Shown: positions 12,601 to 23,700 of the stretch, piece after piece
How the letters are laid out: every line of letters begins with the position of its first letter
Position numbering within the stretch: position 1 is the stretch's first letter
Assembly (NCBI GenBank): GCA_037179335.1
Contig: JAKZHN010000014.1
Span: forward strand, 806,001 to 870,000
Source: Cyclaneusma minus
Taxonomy: Eukaryota > Ascomycota > Leotiomycetes > Marthamycetales > Marthamycetaceae
Direction of reading: 5' to 3'
Length of the DNA: 64,000 nucleotides
The notes under the pieces: model-generated
Told to the model about the DNA's origin: nothing
The model's database searches: none
Seen by the model: the letters and a program-made list of their open reading frames with translations, nothing else
Program-made: the position numbers and the translations under genes

Positions 12601-14030
12601 TGTGCGAGCCGTCACCTCGTTCTGCATGCTGAAAACCCGAGAGATTTTGGAACTGAACCCCCTATTTATACCTTTCCAACTTGTTGCTCAAGCCAGCGGT
12701 GTCTAGAGCTGCGGTAGTTGCGTAGCCTCCTAGAAGTAAAATAGCAGCACAACAAGCCATTGGCGGTAGGCTAATGGAACGACAGCACCACTTTACTCCC
12801 CCTGGCCACTGCTCTGAAAATCCCAAATTCTTAGAGAGCACTCCAGTCGCTATGTTTCCTCGTCTGGAAAACCTAGTCGTGTGGAGTTCGAAATAATCAT
12901 CTTGAGGCCTGCTCGTTTCGGGGCTGATAAATTTCTCTAGGGGGAGATAGCTCAGGCTCGAAGCTTCTATTTATACCTAGATAAGTTATCATTCCAGCAT
13001 GAGTTCGCAAAGCTGCTCGCTTCCAAAATTCTACGTGGGTGCTTTTAGTTTCGAAAACACCAGCGACAGTAACACGGTGTCACCAGCAGCAGGCTCTCAT
13101 AGGGACAACAGTACATCGTCTCAATATCATTCATTTGAGACAACGGCTGCCCGCTCGATTGTTGATTGCTTCCATGCTATGAGATACAGCTATGTTCCCA
13201 TCAAGGGGGAAGAAATGACTTGGGGGCTTAGACATTCGTGGGTTAGATCTGGAAAGCTGTCCAGACTAGAATCGTTTCTGAAAGAGACTACTTGGGAGCA
13301 GCAGCTCCTACTAGTCCTCATAGATTCTGGCTCTAGGGTTTACTGGCATGCCACTGGACTTCTGCGCCTCCTTTCAAAGACGACAATACCTACAACGGGA
13401 GGCTGAATCAATGACAGCACGATATTACCTAAAGCAGCGACAGCCGATTCTAAAAGGTGGGATAGCAGAGCGACAGCAGCATCTGTCATACGATGAATGC
13501 GAAACTACGATTGCCGAATTAGCTTTTCTACCGATTTCGATACGTCCTAGCCGTGTAAAGCTTGCCATGTTGGCGAGCTAGATCGCGGTGGTTGCGCGCT
13601 GTGCGATGCGTGTTCTTTTAATGCTAGACTTTCTAGCAAAGCATCCTCTATTTATAGTCTTGTTCTGTGGCTTTGTGCCCTACTCGGCAGCTGACTTCTG
13701 AGAAGACTCGAGAGGCGGCAAGAATTCTTCCGATGCTCGGTGGAGAAAATCAGCAGCAACAGCAGCAGCAATGCCCGCCGTTAACGGTGAACTGATGCAG
13801 CAACGGCAACTCCTTGCCCAATCAAGATATTGATGATAATAGAAAATACTGCTCTTCGTACCCGCCAACTTACCAACTGTTGCGCATTTTACCGAGGAGT
13901 CATGGCCAGGTAAGCAAGTGTCAAGATTTGTAGCCATGCGGGAGTCTAATCTGGTCTTACTTCCTGTCGAAATATCTCAGCACAACAGATCTTATTTATA
14001 CCTTCTGGCTTGGTGTCCGTTGCTTCTATT
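9640..14030. repeat. promoter-unit array, block 1a (older, mixed orientation)
   Basis: The TATA boxes are mostly the minus-strand form read as TATTTATA on plus: 9645, 11330, 11914, 12663, 12968, 13649, 13993, plus ATTTATAC at 11003 and CTTTTATA at 12326. Three boxes read on plus: 9760 (TATAAAAA), 10621 (TATAAAAG) and 11436 (TATAAAAC). GACAGCAG-like octamers accompany them, for example AACAGCAA 10508, GACAGTAA 10527 and GACAGCCA 10546 (exactly 19 bp apart), and GGCGGTAG followed 19 bp later by GACAGCAC near 12,750-12,775. Box-to-box spacing is 305-412 bp where regular and about double where a unit has lost its box. Bodies between the boxes carry no shared reading frame; the longest open frames (about 130 codons) cross the TATA and octamer elements and are judged accidental. 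Confidence 0.65.
10508..10628 (+). promoter_or_regulatory. plus-oriented unit: octamer triplet and TATA box
   Basis: AACAGCAA (10508), GACAGTAA (10527) and GACAGCCA (10546) form an exact 19-bp ladder, followed 75 bp later by TATAAAAG at 10621-10628 on the same strand. This is the arrangement typical of block 3 but lies within block 1, so orientation is mixed at this end of the array. Confidence 0.6.
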
Positions 14031-17000
14031 CCACCGAATTTCTGTGGCGACAAGCAACAGAAGACTGTACTCTCAAGCGAGATGGTGAGGAACAACGACA
14101 AGGCCCAGCTACGGGGGTGAGCTGGTGCTACGACGGTAGGAATTTAGAATGACAGCTCGTGAGTGAGGGTTGAGACCGTGATACCCCTTTTCGGGCAGTA
14201 TGGCTGTTGATAGAGGAAGTGGCTTCTTTCCAGGAAGAAAAGACTGGAGCTCGAGAAAAACTCGTTAGCAGAGCAGCACAGAGTGGATGGCTGCAATTTT
14301 GTGGGGCTGAGGTGGAGAGTAAAGAGAGTGGGATCAAGGCACTTTATATAGGGCTAGTTAGGTAGTGCGTCACGAGTCAGCTAGCTAGAACAGAATCGGT
14401 AAGAATTTAGATTGAGGTTATAGTAATGAAATGATGCCGCGACAGCAGCAAGTAGCAACGGTAGCGAGGGACAGAAATAATTCAAAACTATTCTTGGTAG
14501 CTGAATAGCACAAACCCAATGCTTACGAGAGCCCGATGACAGGATAGAGAGGAATGAGAAGGGGGCTATGGCTCTTTATATAGAGTTGGGTCCTGCGTAC
14601 AAGTCATCTCGCTGGAGTCCTACCTTAGGTGTCCCGGTTGAGGTTCCGACATTAGACTAGTGCAGGGACAATAGTAAGAACGACAGCGAATTAATGAGAC
14701 TCCAAAGTAGATAGATACTTCCTAGACATCGTTACGAGCAAGGAGCTTTGCATGGTGTTAACACGAACGCTGAAGCTCTCCATGAAATCTTGCTTGCGGA
14801 GAATCACAGATTGGCATGTACTGCAGGTGACAATGTCGGGGTAGAGAGGAAAGAAGAAGAAATCATGGTCCCTTATATAGCTGGAGCAGTAGCTAGCTAT
14901 CTACCGCAAAAGCACGTGATTGACTTTGTTACATGTATCGGCGGTGCATTGGTGCAGTGATAGCAGCAGTCGGGAGTGAAAGCGAACAGATGGAACTCGG
15001 AATTCCGATATTCTCCGTAGCAACGTGGTTATGAAGTCAGGAGATTGGTAGCATGGCAGGAAAAAGGAAGGCAGCCCTTCTAAAGAGAAATCATTGCGGA
15101 ACCGCAGAAGGTTCATGTCAATAAAGAGTGATACTCAAGAAGAGAGAGAAGAGGAGGGGATAATGGCCCTTTATATAGCTTTCTTTGCGTACTCAAGACG
15201 GGCTGGCCAACCAACTGCAAAGCACGTGATTATCCTAGCACGATCACCGGCGGTAGACTGGTGCGGCGATAGCAGCAATGGGAAATGACAGCTAAGCAAT
15301 TGGATCCGGATCTTTAAAATTTTTGAAATCATGACTTCGGACTAGGAAGCTTTGGTGTATGAAATTACGAAAAGAGATCATGGAGTTGAAGCTTGTGTCG
15401 AGGTGATTTTGCACATAGAACACGGCAGGCGTTCTTGAGGTTGACTAGCTTGGCGAGATGTATAGGAAAGAGTAGGAGATCCGGGGCCATTTTATACTTA
15501 GAATGTAGCATCATAAGACGAGTCCCCCACTCAAAACAAAAGTCTAAAGCACGTGAGCGTTCTCTGACAGGTCCTAGTGATGGGATATAGGATGGTGCAA
15601 CGATAGCAGCAACGGAGGATGACAGGAGAATGATGAAATCTTGAAATTCTAAAGTTCTTTAGAATGTCTCGACTTGGACGTAGGAGCTTCGGAGCATGAA
15701 ACCACGAAGGCGGGTGAAGCTCAAGCATGAGTTAAGGTGATGCTGCACACAGAACAACGCAGGTATTGCACATGCAGCTCCTCCATCTTGGTAGATGGGA
15801 TAGAGAAGAAAGGAAAGAGGACTGGATCATGGGCCCTTATATAGCTTGACTTGACTTTCGCAAGACGAGCTAATCAGCCAGAATGCAGCCAAAACACGTG
15901 TTCCAGCAGTAGGTCAGTCCATCAACAGCAACAGTTAGAAACGACAGCAGAGCCCAGCCTGCGGCAGTTAACGTGCAGTCCTACAAAAATTCATAGACTC
16001 ATGGACCCATGGACCCTAAAGCACGAACTACGAAGTTTTTGCGCCACTAGTAGGTGAAATAATTCAGCTTAACGAGACACTTCGTTTCTCAGGAAAAGCC
16101 AATACACCATTAGCGCGGAACTCAGCGTGATTCGCAGCATAGAGAAGAAAATGCAGGAGGGCAAGGCCCTTTTTATATCTAGAGCTGGGTCCTGTGGCAG
16201 GGGCCAGTTGGCTTGCGCAAAAGCCAACGGGTGTTCTAAGTAGGGTATCGATGGTGGATTGGCGCAATAACAGCAGCAACTAGAAACGACAGCAAAAGCC
16301 AGCCTCACAAGTCTGAAACGATGGATCTTTGAATTCTAAAGCATGACCTACGAAGTTTTGGGGCATACTAGCCGGTAAGATGATGCAGCATTAGTTCTTC
16401 ACGGAACAATTGGTTTGTCAGGAAAGGCCGCCAAGACACAATCAGGTGCCATTTTTCACGATTGTTGGCATGATGAAGAAAAGACGCGAGGGTGAGGCTG
16501 TTTATATAGCGTTGGGTGCTGTGATAGGAGTGGGTTGGCTTGCGGCAAAGCCAAGGGGTGTTTTGGGTAGGGTAAGTATCGACGGTGGGTTGGTGCAGCG
16601 ACAGCAGCAACCAGACACCACAGCCAACGGACAATCGTGTAGATCTGAAATTATGGATACTTGAAATCCGAGGCACGAAGTATGACTCATGAGGTTTTGG
16701 CGAATGCTAGCAGAGGAGAAGATGAAGCTTGACTCCATGCAAAGTTATTCCTTGGAAAAAGGCAGGACATAGTAACTTGACGTGTTCCTTGTTTTGGGTT
16801 AGAAAGGCAAGAGGGAGGAGGTGAGGGCCCTTTATATAGATTTTGGGTGCGCAATACCTGCTTGAAAGCGAGAATACAGCCAGAAAGCGTGATCATCCTT
16901 TGACATCTATTAGTGGTAAGTCGGCGTAGCGACAGCAGCTCCCTAATCCAACAACATAGCGACAAGACCTCACATCGTAAATCTATTTAGATTACACAAG

Positions 17001-17453
17001 AACCAGCAAACTTAGGCATATAGAAGCAGGTGAAACCATAGATCTTAACTCGAGGCATAGTTCGTGGGCAGGAGCAGACCAGATACGGCGATCGCGATAT
17101 CTTGTAGTTGGCATGAAGAAGAAACTGCAGAAGGGCGAGGCTCTTTATATAGAGCTAGTTCTTGCGAGATAGGCTAGCTAGCTGCCATCAAAGCACGTGA
17201 TTGTCTTGTTCAAATGTAAGGTGGTTACCTTGGAAGCAGTAGGTTGATGCAGTGACATCAGCTTTCTACATGCGACAGCATAAGGCCAGTCTTGTAATTT
17301 TGAAATAGTGGCTAGGAAGCTTTAGTACATGCTAGCACATGAAACCATGGAGGTGGAAGAGGCAGATCTCGTTCATCAGAAATATCTAAGACACAATAGT
17401 CGGGTCTGCGTTGTCGAAACAGCATAAATAAAAAGGTTTGGAAGGTTCAGCCC

Positions 17454-17591
17454 CTTTATATAGCAATTCTTAACCTTACAAGCTGCGCTAACCGAAGTAC
17501 CAATAAAGAACCTGACCACTTTATCCCCTTACATATAGGTTACCAGCGGTGGAATTATCCAGCGACAGCAGCTTCCCACCTCCAACACCAG
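17454..17591 (-). promoter_or_regulatory. block 1 unit promoter (TATA plus octamer triplet)
   Basis: TATA box at 17454-17462 (minus strand), AGCGGTGG at 17545, GACAGCAG at 17564 and AACACCAG at 17584: spacings of 19 and 20 bp. The divergent octamer is the one nearest the box. Confidence 0.65.
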
Positions 17592-19149
17592 AACACCAGC
17601 GATGCGACTCGCATTTCCAACATCGTTGTTCTTGAGGAATGAACTAGGAACCAGGTACTACAAAGTTCCAGCGCATTCTGGCACATAAAGCCATGGGGCT
17701 TGGCTAGGCAATTTCGTATGGCAAAAAGAGCCCAGACAGTATCATCCTGTGAAGCATTGTTTCGCGGCATGAAAAAAAAAGAGATATATAGGAGGTCCAG
17801 GCCCTTTATATACCTTAACCTTACCCTTACAAGCTGGGCTAGCCAGACCACCATTAAATCACGTGAATATTCTCGTATCCATGTCTCGGCGGTAGATGGG
17901 TATAGCGATAGCAGCTTTCACTTTTAACAATAAAGAACCAGCCTTGCAATTCTACAATTGTGGACCCTTAAATTTGGAATCACGTCTGGGCCGGGAAGCT
18001 TTGGCGCACTCTAAAAGGTGAGATGATAGAGCTCGACTCGAGACAGACTTCGTTTGTTAGGGAGAACCAAGACGCCATGGAAGCTCAGTATCGTACCATG
18101 AAGCATGAAAAAGAAAGTTTAGGGGGTCGAATGCCTTTATATAGCTCAACCTTACCCTCGCCGAACGGAATTACCCGCCGGGATAGGGCCAAAACACGTG
18201 AGCGTCCTATCCCATCACAAATGCCGGCAATAGACTAGCACAGCGACAGCAGCTCCCCATGTCCAAGATTAAACAGTCAGCCTTGCATTTCGGAAATGGT
18301 GGACCCTTAAAGCTTGAATCGTGAACGGCGAAGCTTTGGCGCATACTAGCAAGTGGCATGGTGGGAATTAGATTTGAGGCAGCATTATTTCTCGGGGATA
18401 GACCAGAGACATGATGGGCAAATCAGGAGGATTGTTAGCATGAAAATCATAACGAGGAAGTCTAGGTGGTTTTCATTGCTGAACCTTACCTCATTGTTCA
18501 CAAGCCGCGATAGCCAGCTATCATCACAACACGTGCTCGTCCTGACTACCACAGCGACAGCAGCTTCCCACATCCAACAGCAGAATACCAGCATTGCGAT
18601 TCTCAATCCTAGAATCATGGAAGATTGAGGCTCGAACCATGAAAATGGTAGACTTTGGCGCCTACCAACATATGAAACTATAGAGCCAGGCAGAGTCCGT
18701 TCGTCAAATCTTCCATCTCATTACTGGCGGCATGAAGAGGAAGGAGGAGGAAGTCAGTGCCCTTTATATAGCCCAGTTTTACCCTAACAAGCCGCCCTAG
18801 CCATCTACCAGCAGAGCACGTGCTTGACCCGGTAAAATGCTACACGTACCGGCGGTAGAATAGCGCAGCGACAGCATCAACCACCAACGACAGGAAAACT
18901 CTTGCCTTGCAATACCAATATCGTGACAGCATTTTCCTATATGCGACAGCAGAACGCCTGCCCTGCAATTACCCATTTTGAAATCGTTGCCCTTGGAGCT
19001 GAAACTGGGAACTAGGACGCTTTGGCTAGGAGATGAGATGATGAAGCTTAATTCGAGGCAGACTTGTTCATTAGGAAGAGCCAAGACACCATCGTGAAAT
19101 CTGCCTTGCTCAAACAGCATGAATAAGAAAATTTAGAAGGTCAAGCCCC

Positions 19150-19286
19150 CTTATATACCTCAATTTTACCCTTGCAAGCTGCCCTAGCCAGACTACCATA
19201 AAGACACATGACAATCCTATTTTCTTACCTACACTTACCGGTGTTAGATTGGCGCAGCGGCAGCAGCATCCCACATCCGACAGCAA
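19150..19286 (-). promoter_or_regulatory. block 1 unit promoter (TATA plus octamer triplet)
   Basis: TATA box at 19150-19157 (minus strand) with GGTGTTAG at 19240, GGCAGCAG at 19259 and GACAGCAA at 19279. Spacing 19 and 20 bp. A CACATG at about 19204 replaces the CACGTG seen in neighbours. Confidence 0.65.
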
Positions 19287-19479
19287 AACCCTGGGCCTTG
19301 CATTCCTAAAATCATGGTCCTCAAAACCGAACCCTGATCTACGAAACATTGGCACACGGTCACAGGTAAAATCATAAAGCATGACTTGATGCAGACTTCG
19401 TTAGAAAGAGCCAAGACACCATGGTCCGTTATTGCGAATTTGACAGGCATGAAAAGAAAAGCGAAGGGAATCAAGCGCC

Positions 19480-19612
19480 CTTATATAGCTAATGCTTACC
19501 CTCGCAAGCCGTGCTAACCAGACTACCACCACCACACGTGACCACCTTATCCTGTCACAAATTTCAGCACTAGGCTAACACAGCGACAGCAGCTTCCCAG
19601 ATCCGACAGAAA
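19480..19612 (-). promoter_or_regulatory. block 1 unit promoter with E-box
   Basis: TATA box 19480-19487 (minus), CACGTG near 19536, then AGCACTAG 19566, GACAGCAG 19585 and GACAGAAA 19605. The E-box sits between TATA and octamers, as in most block 1 units. Confidence 0.65.
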
Positions 19613-21027
19613 AAAATCAGCTTCGCAATCCCAAGATCGTAGCCCTCGAAGTTGGAAGTTAGAAGCAGAATCTTTGGACACGTGGTCATGGGTGAGCTCA
19701 CGCAGCTTGGGTCGAGACGGAGTGGATTGTCACAAAGAGAAGACATACGGGGTGACAACCAGCAAAGTGGGCATGAGAAAGAAAAGGAATGAGGTCGAAG
19801 CCCTTTATATAGCCCCAACTCCTGCAGAAGGAGCCAGTTGACTCTTTGCTTGCGCCAGATTAATCTACGCGACTGTCTAGGTTTCAAATCGGTGGTAGGT
19901 TCTGGGACGACAGCAGAGGGTCGGGCCTAATGGCAGAGTGATGGACTTGACGTAATGCAAAGTGAATCTCTTTTCTGTTTGTGATTCAACTAGAAACTGG
20001 AGTGTTTTAGGGCGTGGCAACGGGGATGATAACGGATCTTGACTCGAAGCAAAATGGCTTGTTAGCAGAAGACCACATGGGGTCATTTTTTAGGAGACAA
20101 GGTGGGCATAAACAAGAAAGTGTAGGAGGTCGAGGCCCTTTATATAGCTCCAGATCCTGCAGCACGAGCCAGTTGACAACTAGCTTACGCTAAGCTGACC
20201 TACGTAATTGTTTCTGTCTCAAATCGGTGGTGGCTTGGTGAACCGACGGCAGGATGTGGTGTCTGACGGCAGAGTGATAGACTTGACGATGCGGAAACTA
20301 AAACTCTCTTTAGTTCGTACTTCGATTGTGAACGTGGGTGTTTTGGTACGAGGCAGTCGGGAGGGCGATGAAGCCTGAATCGAGGCAGACTTGCTGTGCG
20401 AGGAGTAAGACCAGATAGGCCAATGGGCATCTGGTGGGGCATTGATCTTGGAGTGAACAAGAAAAGAGAGGAGGTTGAGGGTCTTTATATACAGGTAGAG
20501 CAGAGCGAAATCTTCTGGCACGAGCTAGTTGGCTGGTGGTTTGCGCTAAAGTAAGGTAAGATACGTGACTGACGTTGTTGCGAACCGGTGGTGGGTTGAG
20601 TGAGCGGCGGTAGGGTGTGAGGGGTGACGTTAGAGGGTTGAGTCGATGTTGCGGAAACTGGAAATGTTTTTAATTCTGGAACTTGAGCGCCTTGGTGGAT
20701 GGCGGTTGAGGGAACGATGAGGCCTGACCTGGGGCAGAGTTATTTTCCGACTTGCAACAAGACAGACATACCAGCACCTAGAAACCCTGTTTGAGCATGA
20801 GAAAGAAACGAACACGAGGAGGTCGTGGTCTCTTATATAGACCGTTCGTTGACAAGACGAGCTAGCTCGCTAGCGTAAAAGCCACTTGATTGAGCTGACT
20901 GTAGATTGGAGGATACCTAGGGTGATGATTAGCTTGTGAAAGCTAAGTATCTGTAATTCCCCATTTAGCCTCAACATTTCTCTCACCCATGTCTTCGCTT
21001 GTATGCTAGAAAATGCTAGCAAAGCAA

Positions 21028-22907
21028 TCATTCATCGTCCTGCACCAACTCCTTAATCTCCTCTGACTGCAATCCACCATCCAGTCCTCCGGGACCCGCT
21101 CCTCCACCCGCCCCCGGGCCACCACTCGCATCAGACGGTCCCTTACCCGCCACCCCACCATCCCGCATCCACCAATCCACCTCATCAATAATATCATAAA
21201 GCACATCCTCCACAATCTGCTCCTCATACCTTTCACCCATTGCCCTCAATCTCCCCTTGCTTGCCTGTCCATTCACCCCATTTTCTTTCCCCTTCCCCTT
21301 CCCACTCTTCTCCACAGGCGGAATATCACTCCCCACCATATCAACCTCATCATCCTCGCCCTCCTCCTCCCCCTCGTTTTCCCACCCCGGCGGCGGAAAC
21401 CACCACCGCGGTCCAAAATTCACCTCCGCTGCGCCGCCCCTAAAAACACTCACAGCCGGATAATACCCCAACATACCATCATCCAACCCCTCCCTCGCGC
21501 CCTGCTGCCCCTGCGCCGGCTTACTCGCCCCCGGCAAAAAAGCCAACAAATCCTCAAACATGATCCCCATATCCTTTCCATTCTTATACACCCTTATCGA
21601 ACTTCCAGGTAGTGTGCGTAGAGAGGGAGCTGGATGGTTGGGATTGGGATCTTGGAAGGTGCCTTCGCGGGTTAGCGACATGGGCGAGGGATTCATGAGT
21701 TCTTCGGCTTCCTTGGTGGAGCTGTATTCGCATTGTTCAAAATAGAGGTGGCCTTTGAAGCGAATAGGCACACGATCACGAATGATATCGTGGGCTTCTG
21801 CAGGCTTTTCTTCATCCTCGGGCGTGCCTAGGGAAGGTGCGTCAACGGCTTTGTTGTAATGTCCTTCGACTACTTTGCGATGCAGAGTTTCCGAGGGCAG
21901 CGTTATTTCCAGACCAATCACATCGCCTTCACAAATCGATTCATTGCGTGGGAAAAACGGTTTTGGTCGCGAGAGGTGCACTTTTTGGCCGGCTGCGTCG
22001 CGGAGGCCGTAGCTGTAGGCGTCGAAACCTACGGGGGCGTCGAGGGTGGCTTCGCGGCGGGCGAAGCCGATGCGGACGTGGGGGGTTGAGGAGGAGGAGG
22101 GGGGAGGGGCGTGAGAGTTGGCGGAGGGGATGCCGGAGGTGATGCGGCATTCCCAGTAGTAGCGGCCGAAGCGGGCGCATACGTTGGCTTTGGCCATGCG
22201 GAAGCCTTTGTCGGTGGTTATGTGGGTGCCGCAGGTGGTGTGGAACATGTGCGTGCTGGTGTCTTCGAAGTTGAGGCGGGGGTTGAAGGGGGCGGTTTCG
22301 GATTGGCGGAAGTAGAGGGAGGAGGGAAAGGATGGGTCGGCTATGCAGTGAGTGTAGCGGAAGAGTTTCTTGTTGTAGACACTGTGGAGGTTAGTATGAT
22401 CTGCGAGAGACGTGACTGACTGAGAGGGTAGAGTCAAACGTACTGTTCCGAAGTCTCGTGAAACTGAATCTCAGATCCATCCGGAGCCCTGACTTTGTGG
22501 TGGGGAGTGAAGATGGGTCCTGTAGGAGGATCGAAGTCACTCTTCTTCGGTGGAGGCAGCTTATATCGCAGCGGCGCAATAATGGGACCACCATTCTTCT
22601 GTTTCGCGGGTGAAGGAGTAGAAGATCTCGGGTCTGCCACGGCAGCTGGACCAGCTTTTGCTTCCCTCTTCTTCAACGATTCCTTCTTGGCTCTTGAAGC
22701 TCTTGCACGCGCCATACTGGGTTCGTCTTCGGGTTGTTCTTTCGCGGGTTTGAAGTCGGGGTTTAGAGGGGAAGAGATGGCGGGAGCGTGATCGTCTTCG
22801 AGGACGCGCTTTTGAGGAAGTATGGAGGGTATAGGAGCGGCGAGAGGGGTGGCGAGAGGAGCGTTAGGAGTGGACTCCCGCTTGGGAGAGTTACTGTTTG
22901 AAGCCAT
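21028..22907 (-). CDS. bre2: COMPASS (Set1C) subunit Bre2 / Ash2-like SPRY protein
   Basis: Two exons (22444-22907 and 21028-22381) with a 62-bp intron (GTACGT ... TACTAAC ... CACAG) give 605 residues. Residues 1-130 are a basic Ser/Pro/Lys-rich, probably disordered tail. The SPRY domain follows and is split as in Ash2L and Bre2: an N-terminal half with FRMAKANVCARFGRYYWECRI, HVRIGFARREATLDAPVGFD and YSYGLRD, and a C-terminal half with IRVYKNGKDMGIMFEDL and YYPAVSVFRGGAAEVNFGP (about 461-480), the last matching the YPAiSlYkxxxVxxNFGP signature of Ash2L. A C-terminal amphipathic helix, VEDVLYDIIDEVDWW (545-559), fits the Sdc1/DPY30-binding helix. Known role: Bre2 with Sdc1 stimulates Set1 methylation of histone H3 Lys4 in the nucleus. 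The acidic insert between the SPRY end and the helix carries a basic KGKGKEN patch. It lies between array blocks 1 and 2, with its 3' end towards block 1. Confidence 0.9.
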
Positions 22908-23356
22908 TCTGAGAGTACAGAATGCGCCGGGCGACAGAGGAAAACAATTGGCACAGAACAAAGTACACAATTTCTGTATGATGACGGGGACTTTGGAGAA
23001 GAAGCAGGAAGAATCTGATCCGAGGGGGAGTATTGGTGTCCAGGCGATGAACGGTGTTTGGACGCGGAGATGTACTCAAGATGTGCGAAGTCGTGTCAAG
23101 CATTGGAGTTGATAGCCTCGCGCCACGATTTGCGACGACGTGGTCCGTGCGTCACCTAATCTTATAGCATGGAACATTCCTAGCACCGAAACTCTCAACA
23201 TATAAAAAAGTATAAACGAAAAGTGCAGAAGAGAGTCCACTCCACCGTCAGGAAAAGGCCATCTATGCATTCAAGATTCTGTCGCGTTAATGTCTTGGCA
23301 GTGACCAAACAAGTGCGCAGAAATCAAACTTTTATCCATCAAATAACAGATTCTCA
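22908..23356. promoter_or_regulatory. intergenic, bre2 upstream region and tRNA 5' flank
   Basis: This 450-bp gap is expected to hold the bre2 promoter (minus) and the flank of tRNA-Asn (plus). No array unit or gene was recognised in it. Confidence 0.4.
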
Positions 23357-23430
23357 TCCTCCGTGGCGCAATTGGCTAGCGCGTTCGACTGTTAATCGAG
23401 AGGTTGGTGGTTCGAGCCCACCCGGGGGAG
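23357..23430 (+). tRNA. tRNA-Asn (anticodon GTT)
   Basis: A complete cloverleaf of 74 nt without an intron. The acceptor stem TCCTCCG pairs fully with CGGGGGA (one T-G wobble). The D stem is GCGC/GCGC; the anticodon loop is CTGTTAA with anticodon GTT between TTCGA and TCGAG (as CGACTGTTAATCG); the T arm GGTGG-TTCGAGC-CCACC is perfect. G is the discriminator base. A short T tract follows. Confidence 0.95.
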
Positions 23431-23700
23431 TTTCACTTTTGCAATTTTTGGTCCTGTCCAGAAGAACCGCGTTCGTCTTTTACGATGTGACGAGGGTATC
23501 GACAGAAATCAAGTTTTGGACCTTGTTGCTCCCTCGGACTTCTGTCTCTTATTTTGGTACAGCTGACACTGGCGACTCTCAACATGCTTGACAATGACAA
23601 GTTGAAATCACGCTACGAGTACGGCGGTCATCTTGGGGAACAGGCATCTGTTTGATCATTTAGATGGTGTGTATCTTGTCGCTTGGCTTTAGCATCATCC
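23431..23700. other. tRNA 3' flank, no gene seen
   Basis: Between tRNA-Asn and the first unit of block 2. Nothing beyond an ordinary flank could be supported. Confidence 0.35.

Larger units (their letters stand above)
14340..20910 (-). repeat. promoter-unit array, block 1b (minus-strand TATA, ~330 bp period)
   Basis: Twenty minus-strand TATA boxes, read on plus as CTTTATATA, CTTATATA or near variants, start at about 14342, 14574, 14872, 15169, 15489, 15836, 16171, 16501, 16831, 17143, 17454, 17804, 18135, 18762, 19150, 19480, 19803, 20138, 20483 and 20832. Spacing is mostly 300-350 bp; the 627-bp gap before 18762 holds one unit (octamers at 18556 and 18576) that has lost its box. About 80 bp to the right of each box, that is upstream on minus, lies GGCGGTAG or a variant, then GACAGCAG 19 bp on and a third octamer 20 bp further. 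Many units carry CACGTG between octamers and box. On minus the box is followed by a CT-rich stretch and TTCATGCC about 35 bp later. Unit bodies share short blocks (TTTGGCGCATACTAGC, GCAGACTTCGTT on plus) but no common reading frame. Probably short non-coding transcription units. Confidence 0.8.

Noticed and set aside
17555..17854. Possible small peptide genes starting at the ATG of TTCATGCC in block 1 units
   Set aside because: Frames from this ATG in different units have unrelated lengths (about 9 to 70 codons) and sequences, so no conserved peptide is encoded; the apparent similarity around WEAAVA is only the translated octamer region.
14340..20910. CRISPR-like array
   Set aside because: A eukaryotic genome; repeats are 300-400 bp units with imperfect motifs, not short identical repeats with uniform spacers.
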